Assembly (NCBI GenBank): GCA_013041925.1
Contig: JABDRB010000009.1
Coordinates: 1 to 64,000, forward strand
From: Akkermansiaceae bacterium
Lineage (GTDB): Bacteria > Verrucomicrobiota > Verrucomicrobiia > Verrucomicrobiales > Akkermansiaceae
DNA: 64,000 nucleotides
Direction: 5' to 3'
The translations under genes and the position numbers were made by a program. Every line of letters starts with the position of its first letter. Positions within the stretch are counted from its first letter, which is position 1. A model generated the notes under the pieces. That model worked only from the letters and a program-made list of their open reading frames with translations, had not been told where the DNA came from and made no database searches. Below are positions 7,566 to 16,419 of the stretch, one piece after another.

Positions 7566-8915
7566 ATGCTATTAAACTATTTACAGACTAAGAATGCAGC
7601 TCCTGCGTTCCTTATAGATGATGAGGGCGCAGATCTCTCTAGAGCCTCGCTTGCCAAGTGGGTCACAGCCACAAGAAACCAGTTAGGCAAACTTAAGGGA
7701 CGACGAGTTGCGCTCAAATCGAGATCGAACTACGAGTTGATATTATTGTTATTGCTCTGTGATGGTTGGGTAGAGGCTCTATTAATCTTGCCGGATGATT
7801 TGTCCGAGGAAGACATTGTTCATGCTTATTATCAGCAATCCAATATCGATGCGATCATATCTTTAGGTGACGCCTTACCGTCTAATTTAGACGTTCCTCA
7901 GATTGAGTGGCTAAATACCAACACAACAAAATTGTGGAACGGCAATAATACATCTTGGGTCATTGCCACAAGTGGCACTACAAATGTGCCTAAGTTGGTG
8001 GAGCATACACTCGAAAGTTTAAGTAATAGTGTCAAGTTAGACCCTCAAAGAGGTCGCGATATCATGTGGGGCCTTTTGTATGCTGTTTCGCGCTTCGCAG
8101 GGCTTCAGGTCTTTTTGCAATCGCTCATGGGAGGTTCCTCGTTGTTAATCGGGGAGAAACACGAAGATATTGAACAGCGTATTTCTTATTTCTCAAAGCA
8201 CGGGTGTAATGCTCTGTCTGCTACCCCTACTTTATGGAGAAAGATTTTGATGTCACCGTCGGCATCGAAAATGAATCTCAGGATTATAACATTAGGTGGG
8301 GAAATTTCGAACCAAACGGTGCTGAGCGCACTTGCTGGAAAATATCCTAACGCTCGCATAAGGCATATCTATGCTTCTACTGAAGTTGGGGTGGGCTTTG
8401 CTGTTACGGATGGAAAAGAAGGATTCCCCGCATTATGGCTTGATTCTCCACCATCAGGTATTGAATTAGCTGTATCTCGTGAGTCGAAGCTAAAAATTAG
8501 AAGAGGTAAACTGACGCAAAGTTATCTTTCTGATGAGGTGCAACTTGCAGAAGACGATGGCTTTATCGATACTGGAGACCTTGTCGAGATATGTAATGAC
8601 CGTGTTCTTTTCCGTGGTAGAGAGAATGGAGCCATCAACGTTGGTGGTAATAAGGTTCAGCCTGAAGAAATTGAAAGCGTCATTAGTGGTGTTCAAGGTG
8701 TAGCTCTCGTAAAGGTCAGAGGCATTACCAACTCAATGATGGGTAGTTTAGTTGAGGCAACCGTTGTCCCTCGTGCTGGCATTGACCCTGATGAATTGAG
8801 AACGAAAGTTATGAAGAGATGCCGAGAGCAACTTGATGCATTTAAGCGACCTGCGATACTCAAAATGGTTGAAGATTTAAAAACGAACGCCAGTGGTAAA
8901 ATAATTAGAAACTGA
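7566..8915 (+). CDS. AMP-dependent acyl-ACP ligase (ANL superfamily)
   Basis: Activates a carboxylic acid with ATP as acyl-adenylate and probably loads it on the adjacent ACP. The P-loop is IATSGTTNVPKLVEHT (around residue 137), followed by YASTEVGVG, a DTGDLVEI hinge region and the C-terminal catalytic lysine in NASGKIIRN. At 449 residues it is shorter than typical acyl-CoA synthetases. A TTG at 7563 directly after the ACP stop is an alternative start one codon earlier. The 3' end overlaps the SDR gene by one base. The acid is unknown. Confidence 0.85.
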   Translation: MLLNYLQTKNAAPAFLIDDEGADLSRASLAKWVTATRNQLGKLKGRRVALKSRSNYELILLLLLCDGWVEALLILPDDLSEEDIVHAYYQQSNIDAIISLGDALPSNLDVPQIEWLNTNTTKLWNGNNTSWVIATSGTTNVPKLVEHTLESLSNSVKLDPQRGRDIMWGLLYAVSRFAGLQVFLQSLMGGSSLLIGEKHEDIEQRISYFSKHGCNALSATPTLWRKILMSPSASKMNLRIITLGGEISNQTVLSALAGKYPNARIRHIYASTEVGVGFAVTDGKEGFPALWLDSPPSGIELAVSRESKLKIRRGKLTQSYLSDEVQLAEDDGFIDTGDLVEICNDRVLFRGRENGAINVGGNKVQPEEIESVISGVQGVALVKVRGITNSMMGSLVEATVVPRAGIDPDELRTKVMKRCREQLDAFKRPAILKMVEDLKTNASGKIIRN

Positions 8916-9646
8916 TGAAAAATAAGAACATTATGGTGACAGGTGCCAGTAGAGGTCTTGGTTTAGAAATTACAAGACGGTTGGCCTCAGAAGGGTTTAA
9001 TATATTTGCGGTTGCGCGTAAATTGACGGATGAATTGAATGAGCTTATTCATCATTATGATGATGGGCAGATAACTTTTCACGAGTTTGATTTGAATAAT
9101 ACCGATAATATTTCGACTTTTGTGAGCCAAGTATCACGATCGAACGGACCGCTTTGGGGCTTGGTTAATAATGCAGCAGTCGGGCACGATGGAATTCTAC
9201 CGACCCAACACGATTCAGCCATTGAAGAACTTATACGAGTCAATGTGCAGGCTCCTATTCTTTTGGCGAAGTATGCATCACGCTCGATGCTCGTCGGAGG
9301 CGGAGGGCGTATCATTAACGTATCTTCAATCATTGCTAGCACAGGATATAAAGGGCTTGCTGTCTATGCCGCCACAAAATCTGCCATGATCGGATTTAGT
9401 CGTTCTCTAGCACGCGATTTAGGCGGAGCAAAGATTAATGTGAATGCATTAGCTCCTGGATATATGGAAACTGAGATGACGCAAGGTCTCGATGATGCCA
9501 AGTTAGCTTCTGTGAAACGTCGTAGTCCATTGGGAAGTCTGGCGACTACCTCACAGGTAGCAGGCTCGGTAGCTTTTTTGCTCAGTGATGATGCCACAGC
9601 TATTACAGGAACAGTTTTGACTGTTGATGCAGGTTCAACCGCGTAG
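8915..9646 (+). CDS. SDR-family oxidoreductase, FabG-like
   Basis: A 243-residue classical short-chain dehydrogenase with GASRGLGLEI near the N-terminus, NNAAVG, catalytic serine in NVSSIIAS, Tyr151-x3-Lys155 (YAATK) and the C-terminal GTVLTVDAG. The close likeness to 3-oxoacyl-ACP reductases and its position between the ACP ligase and an acyltransferase suggest it reduces an ACP-bound 3-oxoacyl group, for example to 3-hydroxybutyryl (inference). A role on the sugar itself is the alternative. The start ATG overlaps the ligase stop (ATGA). Confidence 0.87.
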   Translation: MKNKNIMVTGASRGLGLEITRRLASEGFNIFAVARKLTDELNELIHHYDDGQITFHEFDLNNTDNISTFVSQVSRSNGPLWGLVNNAAVGHDGILPTQHDSAIEELIRVNVQAPILLAKYASRSMLVGGGGRIINVSSIIASTGYKGLAVYAATKSAMIGFSRSLARDLGGAKINVNALAPGYMETEMTQGLDDAKLASVKRRSPLGSLATTSQVAGSVAFLLSDDATAITGTVLTVDAGSTA

Positions 9647-9650
9647 AGTT

Positions 9651-10388
9651 ATGAATAATCAGATTCACCCCACGTCAGTGATTAGCCCCCGTGCTGAACT
9701 CGGAGGCAATGTTACTGTAGGACCGTTCAGTATTATTCATGCTGGAGTTGAAATCGGTGCAAATAGTGAAATCGGATCTCATTGTGAGATAGGTCTCCCG
9801 TCGAAGTTAGCAGATAACGATAGGTTGAGCATAGGCGAACACTCTTTGATTAGATCTCACTGTGTATTTTATATTGGATCTACATTTGGCGAAAAGCTTG
9901 TTACAGGGCATCACGTTACGGTAAGAGAGAATACGCAAGCCGGTTGCTGTTTACAGCTTGGAACCCGTGGTGATATACAAGGGCATTGTCAAATCGGCGA
10001 TTATCTCAAAACGCATAGCCACGTACATATTGGTCAAAAATCAAAGATTGGTAGTTATGTGTGGATGTTTCCAGACGTATTGCTTACCAATGACCCTAAT
10101 CCCCCCAGTGAACTATTGTTGGGGCCGATCGTTGGGAATTTTGCAGTGTTAGCCGCCAAATCGACTTTGCTTCCCGGTGTAAACATAGGAATAGGGTCTG
10201 TAGTAGGAGCCCAGTCACTTGTTGGCGTGGATGTTCCGGATGGGATGTTAGCCAGTGGATCTCCAGCCAAAATTGTAGGCCCAGCGTCAATCCTGCGAAT
10301 GAGAGATAATCCAGGAGTGAAGGTATACCCTTGGAATAAACGTTTTCATAATGGCTATCCTGAGCAAGTAGTGAATGAGTGGAAGTAG
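9651..10388 (+). CDS. LpxA-like left-handed beta-helix acyltransferase
   Basis: Hexapeptide-repeat protein of 245 residues beginning IHPTSVISPRAELGGNVTVGPF, very like LpxA in its first coils, with a C-terminal extension carrying DNPGVKVYPWNKRFHNGYP. It probably transfers the ACP-bound acyl group to the amino group of the dTDP-sugar made by the next gene. The ATG at 9651, four bases after the SDR stop, is preferred to the overlapping ATG at 9624. LpxA itself is unlikely because of its place among sugar genes and its different C-terminus. Confidence 0.82.
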   Translation: MNNQIHPTSVISPRAELGGNVTVGPFSIIHAGVEIGANSEIGSHCEIGLPSKLADNDRLSIGEHSLIRSHCVFYIGSTFGEKLVTGHHVTVRENTQAGCCLQLGTRGDIQGHCQIGDYLKTHSHVHIGQKSKIGSYVWMFPDVLLTNDPNPPSELLLGPIVGNFAVLAAKSTLLPGVNIGIGSVVGAQSLVGVDVPDGMLASGSPAKIVGPASILRMRDNPGVKVYPWNKRFHNGYPEQVVNEWK

Positions 10389-10406
10389 TTTAATTCGTAC
10401 AGTGAT

Positions 10407-11525
10407 ATGCATAAAATTCCCTTTTTAGATCTTAAAAAAATCAATGACCGCTATCGCGATGAACTCGTAGAGGCGACGACGCGTGTGATTGATTCGGGAT
10501 GGTATATTCTCGGGAAAGAAGTAGATGCTTTTGAAGAAGAGTTTGCTGCATGGACCGGAGCACCCCATGTGGTTGGATTATCCAATGGATTGATGGCATT
10601 GCGGCTGATTTTCGATGCATGGATCGAACAGGGTAAACTTCAGCCAGGTGACGGCGTCATTGTTCCTGGAAATACTTTTATTGCCTCCGTGTTGGCGATT
10701 ACAGGAGCTGGTTTGACTCCCGTGTTTGTCGATCCCGATGAAAACACGCATAACCTCACTGCAGAGGGTATAGAGAAACATTTAACCTCCAATGTGCAGG
10801 CTGTGATGGCCGTGCACCTTTACGGTAGAATTTGTCCGATGGAGCAAATCGTGGCGTTGTGTGATAAAAATGGACTCTTGTTGATCGAGGACTCGGCCCA
10901 AGCACACGGTGCTGAGATCAAGGGGATTAAAACCGGTTGCTGGGGCGATGCCGCGGCATTTAGTTTTTACCCCGGAAAAAATATGGGGGCTCTGGGTGAT
11001 GCGGGTGCTGTCACGTGTAAAGACTCTGAAACGGCACGATTAATTAGGTCGTTAGCGAACTATGGCTCCTCTAAAAAGTACGAACACGTCTATCGTGGAG
11101 GGAATGACCGGCTCGATGAAATGCAGGCAGCGTGTCTCCGGGTAAAGCTTCCTTACATGGATGCCGACAACAAACGTCGTAGGAAAATCGCCGCTCGATA
11201 CTGCGCTGAAATCAATCATCCTGATATCCAGTTACCTCAGTTGCCAGAAAACGGCAAAGAGGCAGTATGGCACCTATTTGTCGTGCGCACTAAAATGCGT
11301 GACAAATTGATCGAACATATGGCGTCCCATGGCGTGCATTGCCTCGTTCACTACCCCATTCCCCCGCATCACCAGCAGGCATACCAACAAGATTTTGGTC
11401 ATGTATCACTTCCTGTTTCAGAACAATTGGCTGAAGAAGTGGTCTCTCTCCCTATCAGTCCTGTGATGACGGAGGAGGAAGTGAATTACGCTATAGCCGC
11501 GCTCAAAAATTGGTCCATACAATAA
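10407..11525 (+). CDS. DegT/DnrJ/EryC1/StrS sugar aminotransferase (FdtB/QdtB-like)
   Basis: PLP enzyme of 372 residues that aminates a keto sugar. PFLDLKKINDRYRDEL start, SNGLMALRLIF, IEDSAQAHGAE, FSFYPGKNMGALGDAGAV with Schiff-base Lys191, and RLDEMQAACLRVKL are all in place. Together with the 3,4-ketoisomerase it should form dTDP-3-amino-3,6-dideoxyhexose, the acceptor for the acyltransferase at 9651. It starts 18 bases downstream of that gene. Confidence 0.92.
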   Translation: MHKIPFLDLKKINDRYRDELVEATTRVIDSGWYILGKEVDAFEEEFAAWTGAPHVVGLSNGLMALRLIFDAWIEQGKLQPGDGVIVPGNTFIASVLAITGAGLTPVFVDPDENTHNLTAEGIEKHLTSNVQAVMAVHLYGRICPMEQIVALCDKNGLLLIEDSAQAHGAEIKGIKTGCWGDAAAFSFYPGKNMGALGDAGAVTCKDSETARLIRSLANYGSSKKYEHVYRGGNDRLDEMQAACLRVKLPYMDADNKRRRKIAARYCAEINHPDIQLPQLPENGKEAVWHLFVVRTKMRDKLIEHMASHGVHCLVHYPIPPHHQQAYQQDFGHVSLPVSEQLAEEVVSLPISPVMTEEEVNYAIAALKNWSIQ

Positions 11526-11543
11526 TTTTTCCTGATATAAAAT

Positions 11544-12794
11544 ATGAAATTGTATTTTGGCATTGTTAAGCTCGCAATTGCGAGTGCTATTGCATGCGTC
11601 ATCCCGCGTAGCCGTGATATCTGGGTTGTTGGAGGGAACAAAGGGCTACGTTTTGCCGATAACTCGATGTATTTTTATCTGTATTGTTTGAAGAATACAG
11701 ACAAAAAAATGATATGGTTAACCCGCTCAAATTCCATTGTTGAGGAGGTAAGGTCAAAAGGGGGAGATGCTTATATAAACACAAGCCTCATGGGCTTATA
11801 CTATGGGTTTCGTGCAAAGTGGCATGTCTTTGATGTGTCAAAGGGGGACACGAAAATTTTTTCATCAAAGGGCGCAAATTTGTTCAACCTATGGCATGGT
11901 TATCCTCTTAAGGATATTCGACGCCTCAAAGCTGGAAATCCTGACGGTGTTAACCTGAAAGGCTGGAAGCATCTTGTTAAAACAAAATTGTTAGGTCAAA
12001 GGGAGCGAAGCGATTGTAATTATGTGCTTTGGCAGAATGAGCAGTATGTCCAACACGCCTTGGATTCATTTGATGTGAAGCCTGAAAATATTATTACTGC
12101 TAATCTGCCAAGAAACGTAGTTTTTGAAGATGGCTTTGACGAATGTTACTATTTGTCTGATGCTGCAGCAAGAGCCAGCGAAAAGTTGGTATCCCATAAA
12201 AAAAACAAGCAAAAAATTGTAGGTTACTTTCCTACTTGGCGAGGTAATGGGTATGACTTGTTTATGGGTGTCGCAGATAGAGAATCTATCGAAAGATTGA
12301 ATGAGTTTTGTGAATCGCAAAATATAGTGGTGGTTACGAAATGGCATACATGCTTATATAAGGATTATCAACATCCTTGTGAGAGTTCTTCGGCTGAAGA
12401 TATCACCTCGATTCTTACGCGGATGTCAAATATCGAAGTATTCGGATTCGAGTTGGATTTGAATTCGATTTTACCTAAATGTGATCTAATGATTTCCGAC
12501 TATTCAGGAGCCATCTTCGATTATCTACTTATAAACAAACCTTTGATTTTTATGGCTTATGATTTGGAAAATTATACCAAAGAGTGGGGAATTTTGTTTG
12601 ATTATGAAAGTTTTGTTCCTGGCGATATAGTGAAAAACCTAGATGATCTACAACAGTGCCTAGTTCATTACGTCGCTGATCCTGAAAATTTTTCGAGCAG
12701 GTATGAAAAGCAACGTCTAGAGGCTAAGGCTGAAATCTTTGAAAGAGCCGATGGAAATTCGGCGATTGTCGAACAAATGCAAAAAATAGTTTAA
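11544..12794 (+). CDS. CDP-glycerol glycerophosphotransferase family (TagB-like)
   Basis: Family members move glycerol- or ribitol-phosphate from CDP-activated donors onto glycans at the cytoplasmic face. This 416-residue protein shows LWHGYPLKDI, YFPTWRGNGYD and the C-terminal LMISDYSGAIFDYLLINKPLIF typical of the catalytic domain. The N-terminus has a short hydrophobic stretch that could anchor it. It lies 23 bases upstream of a PEP mutase fused to a cytidylyltransferase-like domain, so the donor may be a CDP-activated phosphonate rather than CDP-glycerol (inference). No tagD-like separate gene is present. Confidence 0.85.
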   Translation: MKLYFGIVKLAIASAIACVIPRSRDIWVVGGNKGLRFADNSMYFYLYCLKNTDKKMIWLTRSNSIVEEVRSKGGDAYINTSLMGLYYGFRAKWHVFDVSKGDTKIFSSKGANLFNLWHGYPLKDIRRLKAGNPDGVNLKGWKHLVKTKLLGQRERSDCNYVLWQNEQYVQHALDSFDVKPENIITANLPRNVVFEDGFDECYYLSDAAARASEKLVSHKKNKQKIVGYFPTWRGNGYDLFMGVADRESIERLNEFCESQNIVVVTKWHTCLYKDYQHPCESSSAEDITSILTRMSNIEVFGFELDLNSILPKCDLMISDYSGAIFDYLLINKPLIFMAYDLENYTKEWGILFDYESFVPGDIVKNLDDLQQCLVHYVADPENFSSRYEKQRLEAKAEIFERADGNSAIVEQMQKIV

Positions 12795-12817
12795 TTACCT
12801 TACTTATATAGCAAATA

Positions 12818-14113
12818 ATGAAAAAAACAGTATATATCGGAATGAGTGCCGATCTCATTCATCCAGGTCACATCAATATTATCAGCACCGCTAGCGAATA
12901 TGGTGACGTGACGGTAGGTTTGCTGACAGATGCAGCCATCGCCAGCTACAAACGCCTGCCTAGTCTCTCCTATGAACACCGGAAAAAAATCATTGAAAAT
13001 GTCAAAGGCGTAACCCAAGTGATCGCTCAGGAAACTCTCGATTACGTGCCCAACCTTGAGAAAATCAAACCGGACTATGTGGTTCACGGTGACGACTGGA
13101 AGACAGGGCCGCAGAAAGAAACCCGTGAGCGCGTGATGGCAGCACTCCAACAGTGGGGAGGCGCGCTGATCGAGCCGACATATACTGAAGGACTTTCATC
13201 GACAGCACTCAATAAGGCAGTCAAGGAAATAGGAACAACCCCTGGTGTTCGGCTTGGAAAGCTACGCCGCCTTATTAGTGCCAAACCGATCGTCCGTGTG
13301 ATGGAGGCACACAACGGACTATCCGGCCTGATTGTCGAGCATTGTCAGGTTGAGGAAGATGGCAAGCGTGAGGAATTTGATGCCATCTGGCTCAGTAGCC
13401 TGACTGATTCCACTGCCAAAGGCAGACCCGATATCGAGTTTGTTGATCGGACATCCAGAGCGCAAACTATCAATGAGATTTTAGATATAACCACGAAGCC
13501 CATCATTTACGATGGTGACACTGGCGGCATTACCGAGCACTTTACCAAGATGGTGAGATCTCTGGAGAGGCTCGGGGTTTCAGCTGTGATCATTGAAGAC
13601 AAGCAGGGGCTGAAACAGAATTCTCTCTTCGGAACGGATCGTCCTCAGGTGCTTCTGGAAAAGGATGCCATGTGTGAGAAAATTCACGCAGGTAAACAAG
13701 CGCAAGTTACCGCTGAATTCATGATTGTTGCTCGCATCGAAAGCCTGATTGCCAAGCAAGGCATGGATGATGCTTTGGACCGCGCAAAGGCCTACACCGA
13801 TGCTGGGGCCGATGCCATCATGATCCATAGCAAAGAAAAAGACGGGCGAGAAATTAAGGAGTTTTGCAATGCTTTCAGGAAGTTAGAAAAGACAGTGCCT
13901 CTGATTTGTGTTCCAACGAGTTACAATCATCTGCTAGAGTGTGAGCTGGCCGAAATGGGCTTCAGTATCGTAATTTATGCGAACCACCTCCTTCGAAGCG
14001 CCTATCCAGCCATGCGCCAAACCGCGGAAACTATTCTCAGATGCAAGCGCTCAAAAGAGGTTGATGACACCTGTATGCCAGTGAAAGAAATTTTGACGTT
14101 GATCGCAGACTAA
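12818..14113 (+). CDS. Phosphoenolpyruvate mutase with N-terminal cytidylyltransferase-like domain, copy 1
   Basis: Rearranges PEP to phosphonopyruvate, the entry to C-P bond chemistry. Residues 1-140 form a nucleotidyltransferase-like domain with an HxGH motif (His15-Pro-Gly-His18). Residues from about 155 are the isocitrate-lyase/PEP mutase barrel with [21 protein letters not shown] and the mutase signature [10 protein letters not shown] (Glu260-Asp261-Lys262). The fusion suggests the enzyme set also activates a phosphonate with CTP. It heads a ppm-ppd-reductase module that occurs again at 33789. Confidence 0.93.
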   Translation: MKKTVYIGMSADLIHPGHINIISTASEYGDVTVGLLTDAAIASYKRLPSLSYEHRKKIIENVKGVTQVIAQETLDYVPNLEKIKPDYVVHGDDWKTGPQKETRERVMAALQQWGGALIEPTYTEGLSSTALNKAVKEIGTTPGVRLGKLRRLISAKPIVRVMEAHNGLSGLIVEHCQVEEDGKREEFDAIWLSSLTDSTAKGRPDIEFVDRTSRAQTINEILDITTKPIIYDGDTGGITEHFTKMVRSLERLGVSAVIIEDKQGLKQNSLFGTDRPQVLLEKDAMCEKIHAGKQAQVTAEFMIVARIESLIAKQGMDDALDRAKAYTDAGADAIMIHSKEKDGREIKEFCNAFRKLEKTVPLICVPTSYNHLLECELAEMGFSIVIYANHLLRSAYPAMRQTAETILRCKRSKEVDDTCMPVKEILTLIAD

Positions 14114-14131
14114 TAATATATCGATAAACTT

Positions 14132-15265
14132 ATGATTGATTGTATTTCATTTCATCAAGCCCTGTCAGCAGCCGGGCTCGGCCTCTACGCCGGCGTGCCA
14201 GATTCCTTGCTCAAGGAGATCTGCGCCTGCATTACGGATCAGTCGCCTGAAGGAGCGCACATAATAGCAGCGAATGAAGGCGCTGCGGTGGCGCTGGCAT
14301 CCGGCTCATACCTTGCCACAGGGAAACCCGGCATGGTTTACATGCAGAACTCTGGATATGGTAATACGGTCAACCCGTTGCTCTCGTTAGCTGACCCTAA
14401 GGTCTATTCCATCCCTATGCTATTGATGATCGGCTGGAGAGGCGAGCCAGGCATCAAGGACGAACCCCAGCACGTAAAGCAGGGAGAGGTGACACTAGAG
14501 CTTCTGGACGTGATGGGCATACCTTACGAAATTCTTCCTACGGAAACAGAATCAGCCATTCAGACAATGAACCAACTCGTTGCCCAAGCCATGGAGAGAC
14601 ATGGGCCTGTCGCCATGATTGTTAGGAAAAACACATTCGAAAAATACGAGTCAAAATCATCTCAGGAGAAAACTTGGGATCTGACGTTGCGGCGTGAACG
14701 TGCGATTGGAATCATTCTTGAGGAAATCGATGCACAGGTTGCCATTGTCTCGACAACCGGTATGGCGTCACGTGAAATTTTTGAATATCGTGCCAGTAGG
14801 CGGCAAGGTCACCATCGTGATTTTCTAACTGTTGGCAGTATGGGGCATTGTTCTCAGATTGCCATGGGTGTGGCGGTTTCCAACAAGGGACAGCACGTGT
14901 GTTGTATCGATGGTGATGGAGCGGTGATCATGCATATGGGATCGCTTGCGATCACTGGTCAGTACCGAGGCGGAAACCTACTTCATATTATACTGAACAA
15001 CGGTAAACACGATTCTGTAGGCGGTCAGCCAACCGTGGGTTTTGAGATCGACATCCCAGCTATCGCTCTAGCCTGTGGGTATGAAGACGCTGTCAGTGTA
15101 ACAAGCGAGCAAGAGATAAGAGATGCCGTTAAGAAGGCATCATCATCTGGCCAACTTACGTTGATTGAAATTCGTGTGCTTCCCGGGGCAAGATCTGATC
15201 TTGGTAGGCCAAGCACCACTCCCATTCAGAACAGGGACGCATTCATGAGCCATTTGCAGGACTAA
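14132..15265 (+). CDS. Phosphonopyruvate decarboxylase, copy 1
   Basis: TPP enzyme that decarboxylates phosphonopyruvate to phosphonoacetaldehyde, pulling the unfavourable mutase step. The 377 residues carry GVPDSLLKEI and NEGAAVALASG at the N-terminus (pyrimidine domain) and the TPP motif GDGAVIMHMGSL ... LNNGKHDSVGG in the C-terminal half. It starts 18 bases after the mutase. A 39-base tract (14399-14437) is identical to 35419-35457 in the second copy although the flanks differ. Confidence 0.93.
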   Translation: MIDCISFHQALSAAGLGLYAGVPDSLLKEICACITDQSPEGAHIIAANEGAAVALASGSYLATGKPGMVYMQNSGYGNTVNPLLSLADPKVYSIPMLLMIGWRGEPGIKDEPQHVKQGEVTLELLDVMGIPYEILPTETESAIQTMNQLVAQAMERHGPVAMIVRKNTFEKYESKSSQEKTWDLTLRRERAIGIILEEIDAQVAIVSTTGMASREIFEYRASRRQGHHRDFLTVGSMGHCSQIAMGVAVSNKGQHVCCIDGDGAVIMHMGSLAITGQYRGGNLLHIILNNGKHDSVGGQPTVGFEIDIPAIALACGYEDAVSVTSEQEIRDAVKKASSSGQLTLIEIRVLPGARSDLGRPSTTPIQNRDAFMSHLQD

Positions 15266-15272
15266 CTGAGCC

Positions 15273-16418
15273 ATGAGTCACCAAATCAGCGCGATTGGAA
15301 AAGCCGCATGGGCTGAGCTTTTTCGTTTTATTAATGAACGAAACGCCAGTAGGATCCTAGTTGTTACAGGACGGTCATGTTACTCCATGTCTGGTGCGGC
15401 CGATTCATTAAAGCCGATACTAGAAAATAGAGAAGTCACCTTTGTTACGGAGTTCGAACAGAACCCCAAGGCTGAGGACGTTGTCAGGATACTCGCTGGT
15501 CTTGGCTCTCCGGCGGACTACGATGTTATTCTGGCCGTAGGCGGAGGCAGCGTCATGGACGTGGCTAAATTAATCAAAGGTTATTGGGAAAGCCCGTTAC
15601 CTGTCTATGGAAACTTACAGAGGGGCGAGGAACTAAATCCCTGTGATATTCCACTTGTCGCGATCCCGACCACTGCGGGGTCAGGGAGCGAGGCTACGCA
15701 CTTCGCTGTGGTTTATCTGGGGAAAGAAAAATTTTCGGTCGCCCATAATAATCTATTGCCGGATCTGGCGGTGATTGTTCCGTCTCTTTTAACCAGCTTA
15801 CCAAGGCACATTGCAGCAGCCAGTGGAATGGATGCATTGTGCCAAGGGATAGAATCATACTGGTCGATCTTTTCGACGGATGAGTCACAGAGGATGGCGG
15901 GAGAGGCTATCTCTCTGGCGTGGAGGTCTCTTGAAAAATCAGTATTAGATAAAGAGCCTACGGCTATCGAGGAAATAGCGAGAGCTTCTCACCTTGCAGG
16001 TAAGGCGATTAATCTTACCAAGACAACAGCGCCTCATGCTGTTTCTTATGCTCTAACTTCATTTTATGGTTTGCAGCATGGACATGCAGTGGCTTTGTTG
16101 GTGCCAGAATTTTTAAAGTACAATGCAGCTGTGACTTCTGATGACTGTTTAGATCATCGAGGAGTAGAGTGGGTGCATCGCCAGTTGATGGAAATTAGCC
16201 AAAAGCTTGGGTGCTTTAGCATTATGTCTGCCGCGAACGCCCTAAAAGAGATGATGAAAAATATCGGACTCGAGACTAGTTTTAATAAATTAGGAATAAA
16301 ATCGGAGGAAGATATTGATCAATTAGTGAAAAATGGGTTTAACCCGCAAAGGGTGAATAATAATCCACGATTAGTCACTAAACGAGCACTTGAAGATTTA
16401 TTGAAGTCTTCAAATTAG
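15273..16418 (+). CDS. Iron-containing alcohol dehydrogenase, probable phosphonoacetaldehyde reductase, copy 1
   Basis: Predicted to reduce phosphonoacetaldehyde to 2-hydroxyethylphosphonate, as PhpC-type enzymes do. The 381-residue protein has GGGSVMDVAK (NAD-binding), AIPTTAGSGSEATHFAV and the metal-site regions ASGMDALCQGIESYWS and HAVSYALTSFYGLQHGHAVALLVP. No aminotransferase of the aminoethylphosphonate route lies next to it, which favours the hydroxyethyl product. It starts 7 bases after the decarboxylase stop. Which aldehyde is reduced is inferred from context. Confidence 0.85.
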   Translation: MSHQISAIGKAAWAELFRFINERNASRILVVTGRSCYSMSGAADSLKPILENREVTFVTEFEQNPKAEDVVRILAGLGSPADYDVILAVGGGSVMDVAKLIKGYWESPLPVYGNLQRGEELNPCDIPLVAIPTTAGSGSEATHFAVVYLGKEKFSVAHNNLLPDLAVIVPSLLTSLPRHIAAASGMDALCQGIESYWSIFSTDESQRMAGEAISLAWRSLEKSVLDKEPTAIEEIARASHLAGKAINLTKTTAPHAVSYALTSFYGLQHGHAVALLVPEFLKYNAAVTSDDCLDHRGVEWVHRQLMEISQKLGCFSIMSAANALKEMMKNIGLETSFNKLGIKSEEDIDQLVKNGFNPQRVNNNPRLVTKRALEDLLKSSN

Positions 16419-16419
16419 T

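Noticed and set aside
9651-10388. LpxA (UDP-GlcNAc acyltransferase of lipid A)
   Set aside because: The first coils resemble LpxA, but the C-terminal part differs and the gene sits between an SDR and a sugar aminotransferase with a private ACP, so a sugar N-acyltransferase is more likely.
12818-16418. Aminoethylphosphonate pathway
   Set aside because: The expected aminotransferase is missing after both ppm-ppd pairs; an Fe-alcohol dehydrogenase is present instead, and the DegT enzyme at 10407 fits a sugar substrate.
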